A stretch of DNA of 64,000 nt from Actinomycetaceae bacterium (GTDB taxonomy: Bacteria > Actinomycetota > Actinomycetes > Actinomycetales > Actinomycetaceae). The notes under the pieces were generated by a model. It was not told the origin of the DNA. It worked only from the letters and a program-made list of their open reading frames with translations, and ran no database searches. This document shows positions 62,451 through 64,000 of this stretch, piece by piece; positions within the stretch are counted from its first letter, which is position 1; each line of letters starts with the position of its first letter. The stretch is taken from contig JAUMZK010000009.1 in NCBI GenBank assembly GCA_030528145.1, positions 1 to 64,000 of the forward strand. The letters run 5' to 3'. The position numbers were made by a program, and so were the translations under genes.

Positions 62451-64000
62451 TGCCTTACGTATCCAAGGAATGGCTGGCAAGCCACGTAGAACTTCGCGAA
62501 GGCACCGACCTCGCCCAGATTGCCGCAGATTTGGTGCGCGTAGGTTTAGAAGAAGAACGTATTGTGCCTCCAGCGGTGCAAGGTCCGCTGGTGGTGGGCG
62601 AAGTGCTTTCGCTCGTGTCAGAAAAGCAGAAGAACGGCAAAATCATCAACTATTGTCGAGTTGACGTGGGACAGTACAACGATGCCCCAGGCGCGGGTAA
62701 GGAGCCTACGGACGTGCCTTCGCGTGGAATCGTTTGTGGTGCTCATAATTTCGGCGAGGGCGACCTGGTTGCGGTTGTTCTTCCTGGTGGGGTTTTGCCC
62801 GGTCCGTTCCCGATTAGTTCGCGAAAAACGTACGGGCACATTTCCGATGGGATGATTTGTTCGGAACGGGAACTGGGCATGTCCGACGAACATGATGGGA
62901 TTTTGGTACTGACGGAAAAGTACAGTGTTGAACAAATTCCGCCCGTTGGTGAATCTTTGCTGGAATTGTTTGGTTTCGGTGGGGAATTACTGGAAATAAA
63001 TGTTACTCCCGACCGGGGGTACTGTTTCTCAATGCGTGGTATTGCTAGGGAATACAGCCATTCGACGGGTGGGCAGTATCGCGACCCAGCCGCCCTCGAA
63101 TTGGATTTTAAACTTGGCAAGAGCGGCTTTCCTGTGGTTTTAAAAGACGATGCGATGGTGCGCGGTAGGGTCGGTTGTAACCGGTTTGTTACTCGCATTG
63201 TGCGGGGGGTGGATCCGCAGGCAAAGTCGCCCGCTTGGTTGGTGCGGCGCCTAGAGGACGCCGGCATGCGTTCGTTGTCGCTGACAGTGGACGTGACTAA
63301 TTACGTAATGTTGGATTTGGGGCAGCCCATGCACGCATATGACCTAGAGTCTGTCAATGCGCCGTTGACGGTACGACGGGCGTGCGCTGGCGAAAAACTC
63401 ACTACCTTAGATCAAGTGGAACGCAATCTGGATCCGCAAGATTTGCTTATTACAGATGGCGAGGACGGTGCGCGGGTATTGGCTTTGGCAGGCGTTATGG
63501 GCGGCGCGGCTACCGAGGTCAGCGGGAAAACTACTGATGTTTTGTTAGAGGCAGCGCATTTTGACACGGTGTCGGTGGCGCGCACGGCGCGTCGGCACAA
63601 GTTGCCCACGGAGTCCGCGAAGCGTTTTGAGCGGGGCGTGGACGCGCAGTTGGCGCCTGCCGCAATTCAGTTAGCCAGCGATTTGTTGGCAAAGTACGGT
63701 GGTGGTGTGCCCGAGGATGTGGCCTTTGAGGTGGGTCAGGTCCCACCGCTTGCACCCATCGAGTTGCCGTATTTGCAGGCGCAGCGTCTGACTGGAGTCG
63801 AGTTTTCGCCTGCGCGCATATGCCAGCTGTTAGAAATGATTGGTTGCACGGTTTCCGAGGGCGATTCCAGTTTCATAGTGACGCCTCCTAGTTGGCGCCC
63901 AGACCTGGTGGGTCCGGCTCATCTGGTTGAGGAAATTGCACGTTTGGACGGTTATGACAATGTGCCGTCGGTTTTGCCGGTGGCGCGGGCAGGGAACGGC
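62450..64000 (+). CDS. pheT: Phenylalanyl-tRNA synthetase beta subunit (3' end outside the window)
   Basis: The first 517 residues are visible; the frame is open to the last base. ATG 62450 overlaps the pheS stop. PYVSKEWLASHVEL start, tRNA-binding EMAP-like domain (about 40-150: GPLVVGEVLSLVSEKQKNGK, VCGAHNFGEGDLVAVVLPG), LEINVTPDRGYCFSMRGIAREY (B1), B3/B4 editing domain (VNAPLTVRRACAGEKLTTLD, LALAGVMGG, VLLEAAHFD), then the B5 domain (RLTGVEFSPARICQLLEMIGC). The complete protein should be about 830 aa. It recognises tRNA-Phe and edits mischarged tyrosine. Confidence 0.96.
   Translation, partial: MPYVSKEWLASHVELREGTDLAQIAADLVRVGLEEERIVPPAVQGPLVVGEVLSLVSEKQKNGKIINYCRVDVGQYNDAPGAGKEPTDVPSRGIVCGAHNFGEGDLVAVVLPGGVLPGPFPISSRKTYGHISDGMICSERELGMSDEHDGILVLTEKYSVEQIPPVGESLLELFGFGGELLEINVTPDRGYCFSMRGIAREYSHSTGGQYRDPAALELDFKLGKSGFPVVLKDDAMVRGRVGCNRFVTRIVRGVDPQAKSPAWLVRRLEDAGMRSLSLTVDVTNYVMLDLGQPMHAYDLESVNAPLTVRRACAGEKLTTLDQVERNLDPQDLLITDGEDGARVLALAGVMGGAATEVSGKTTDVLLEAAHFDTVSVARTARRHKLPTESAKRFERGVDAQLAPAAIQLASDLLAKYGGGVPEDVAFEVGQVPPLAPIELPYLQAQRLTGVEFSPARICQLLEMIGCTVSEGDSSFIVTPPSWRPDLVGPAHLVEEIARLDGYDNVPSVLPVARAGNG

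Overview
The window looks like chromosome of an anaerobic or facultative, medium-GC actinobacterium, most likely in or near the Actinomycetaceae (genus not resolved). The reasons are: the gene order hrcA-dnaJ-rsmE-phoH-ybeY-corC-era-(leuA relic)-recO-uppS; a DUF3097 gene, a polyphosphate glucokinase and a CE1758/CE1759-type flavin pair; frequent GTG/TTG starts; and a pyruvate formate-lyase.

Layout. 1-4.2 kb: two copies of a lipoprotein plus secreted PKD-like gene pair, sharing a 603-bp identical 3' segment, with a HEPN/Abi-like gene between them flanked by a 21-bp direct repeat. 4.4-6.6 kb: a lacI pseudogene and small membrane proteins, one broken by a stop. 7.1-11.1 kb: an APH-fold kinase, a secreted protein that may be an aerolysin-type beta-pore former, and a DUF3097 gene. 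11.3-15 kb: FMN riboswitch and ribD-ribE-ribBA-ribH. 15-22 kb: CIRCE, hrcA, dnaJ, rsmE, phoH-like, ybeY, corC-like and era in a tightly overlapping run, then a leuA relic. 22-27.4 kb: leucyl aminopeptidase, ornithine aminotransferase, a PfkB kinase and a POT peptide transporter. 27.5-32 kb: recO, uppS, then a Zur-like regulator with znuBCA and a Zur-box candidate. 32.2-39.4 kb: glyS, dusB, a GH13-like protein without catalytic residues, dgt, dnaG. 39.6-42.9 kb: a pyruvate formate-lyase split into a 697-aa body and a separate 83-aa glycyl-radical domain, followed by its activase. 43-45.8 kb: yaaA, nif3-like, a DUF164 coiled-coil protein without its zinc cysteines, and rnpB. 46-48.4 kb: HxlR regulator with a flavin monooxygenase/FMN reductase pair. 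48.4-49.8 kb: a broken lipoprotein gene between 36-bp direct repeats. 49.8-53.3 kb: a three-gene ABC importer. 53.3-58.6 kb: GlpT-like and second MFS transporters, ugpQ, a four-fold 10-bp operator-like repeat and a two-component system. 58.6-64 kb: azlCD (azlC frameshifted), ppgK, map, pheS and the 5' part of pheT.

Functionally the window combines housekeeping genes (translation, replication primase, isoprenoid carrier synthesis, riboflavin) with uptake modules for zinc, peptides, glycerophosphodiesters and a metal or cofactor. Five genes carry nonsense or frameshift lesions and leuA is reduced to its two ends, which suggests loss of leucine synthesis and reliance on peptide uptake (inference).

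The most striking large-scale signal is a dispersed heptamer GAGGRCG (reverse complement CGYCCTC), present on both strands in genes and between them, roughly ten times more often than composition predicts for the GAGGACG form. It overrides local codon preference (GAG appears before GAC-G where GAA is otherwise preferred). It is a candidate recombination (Chi-like), DNA-uptake or DNA-modification signal. All counts were made by eye.
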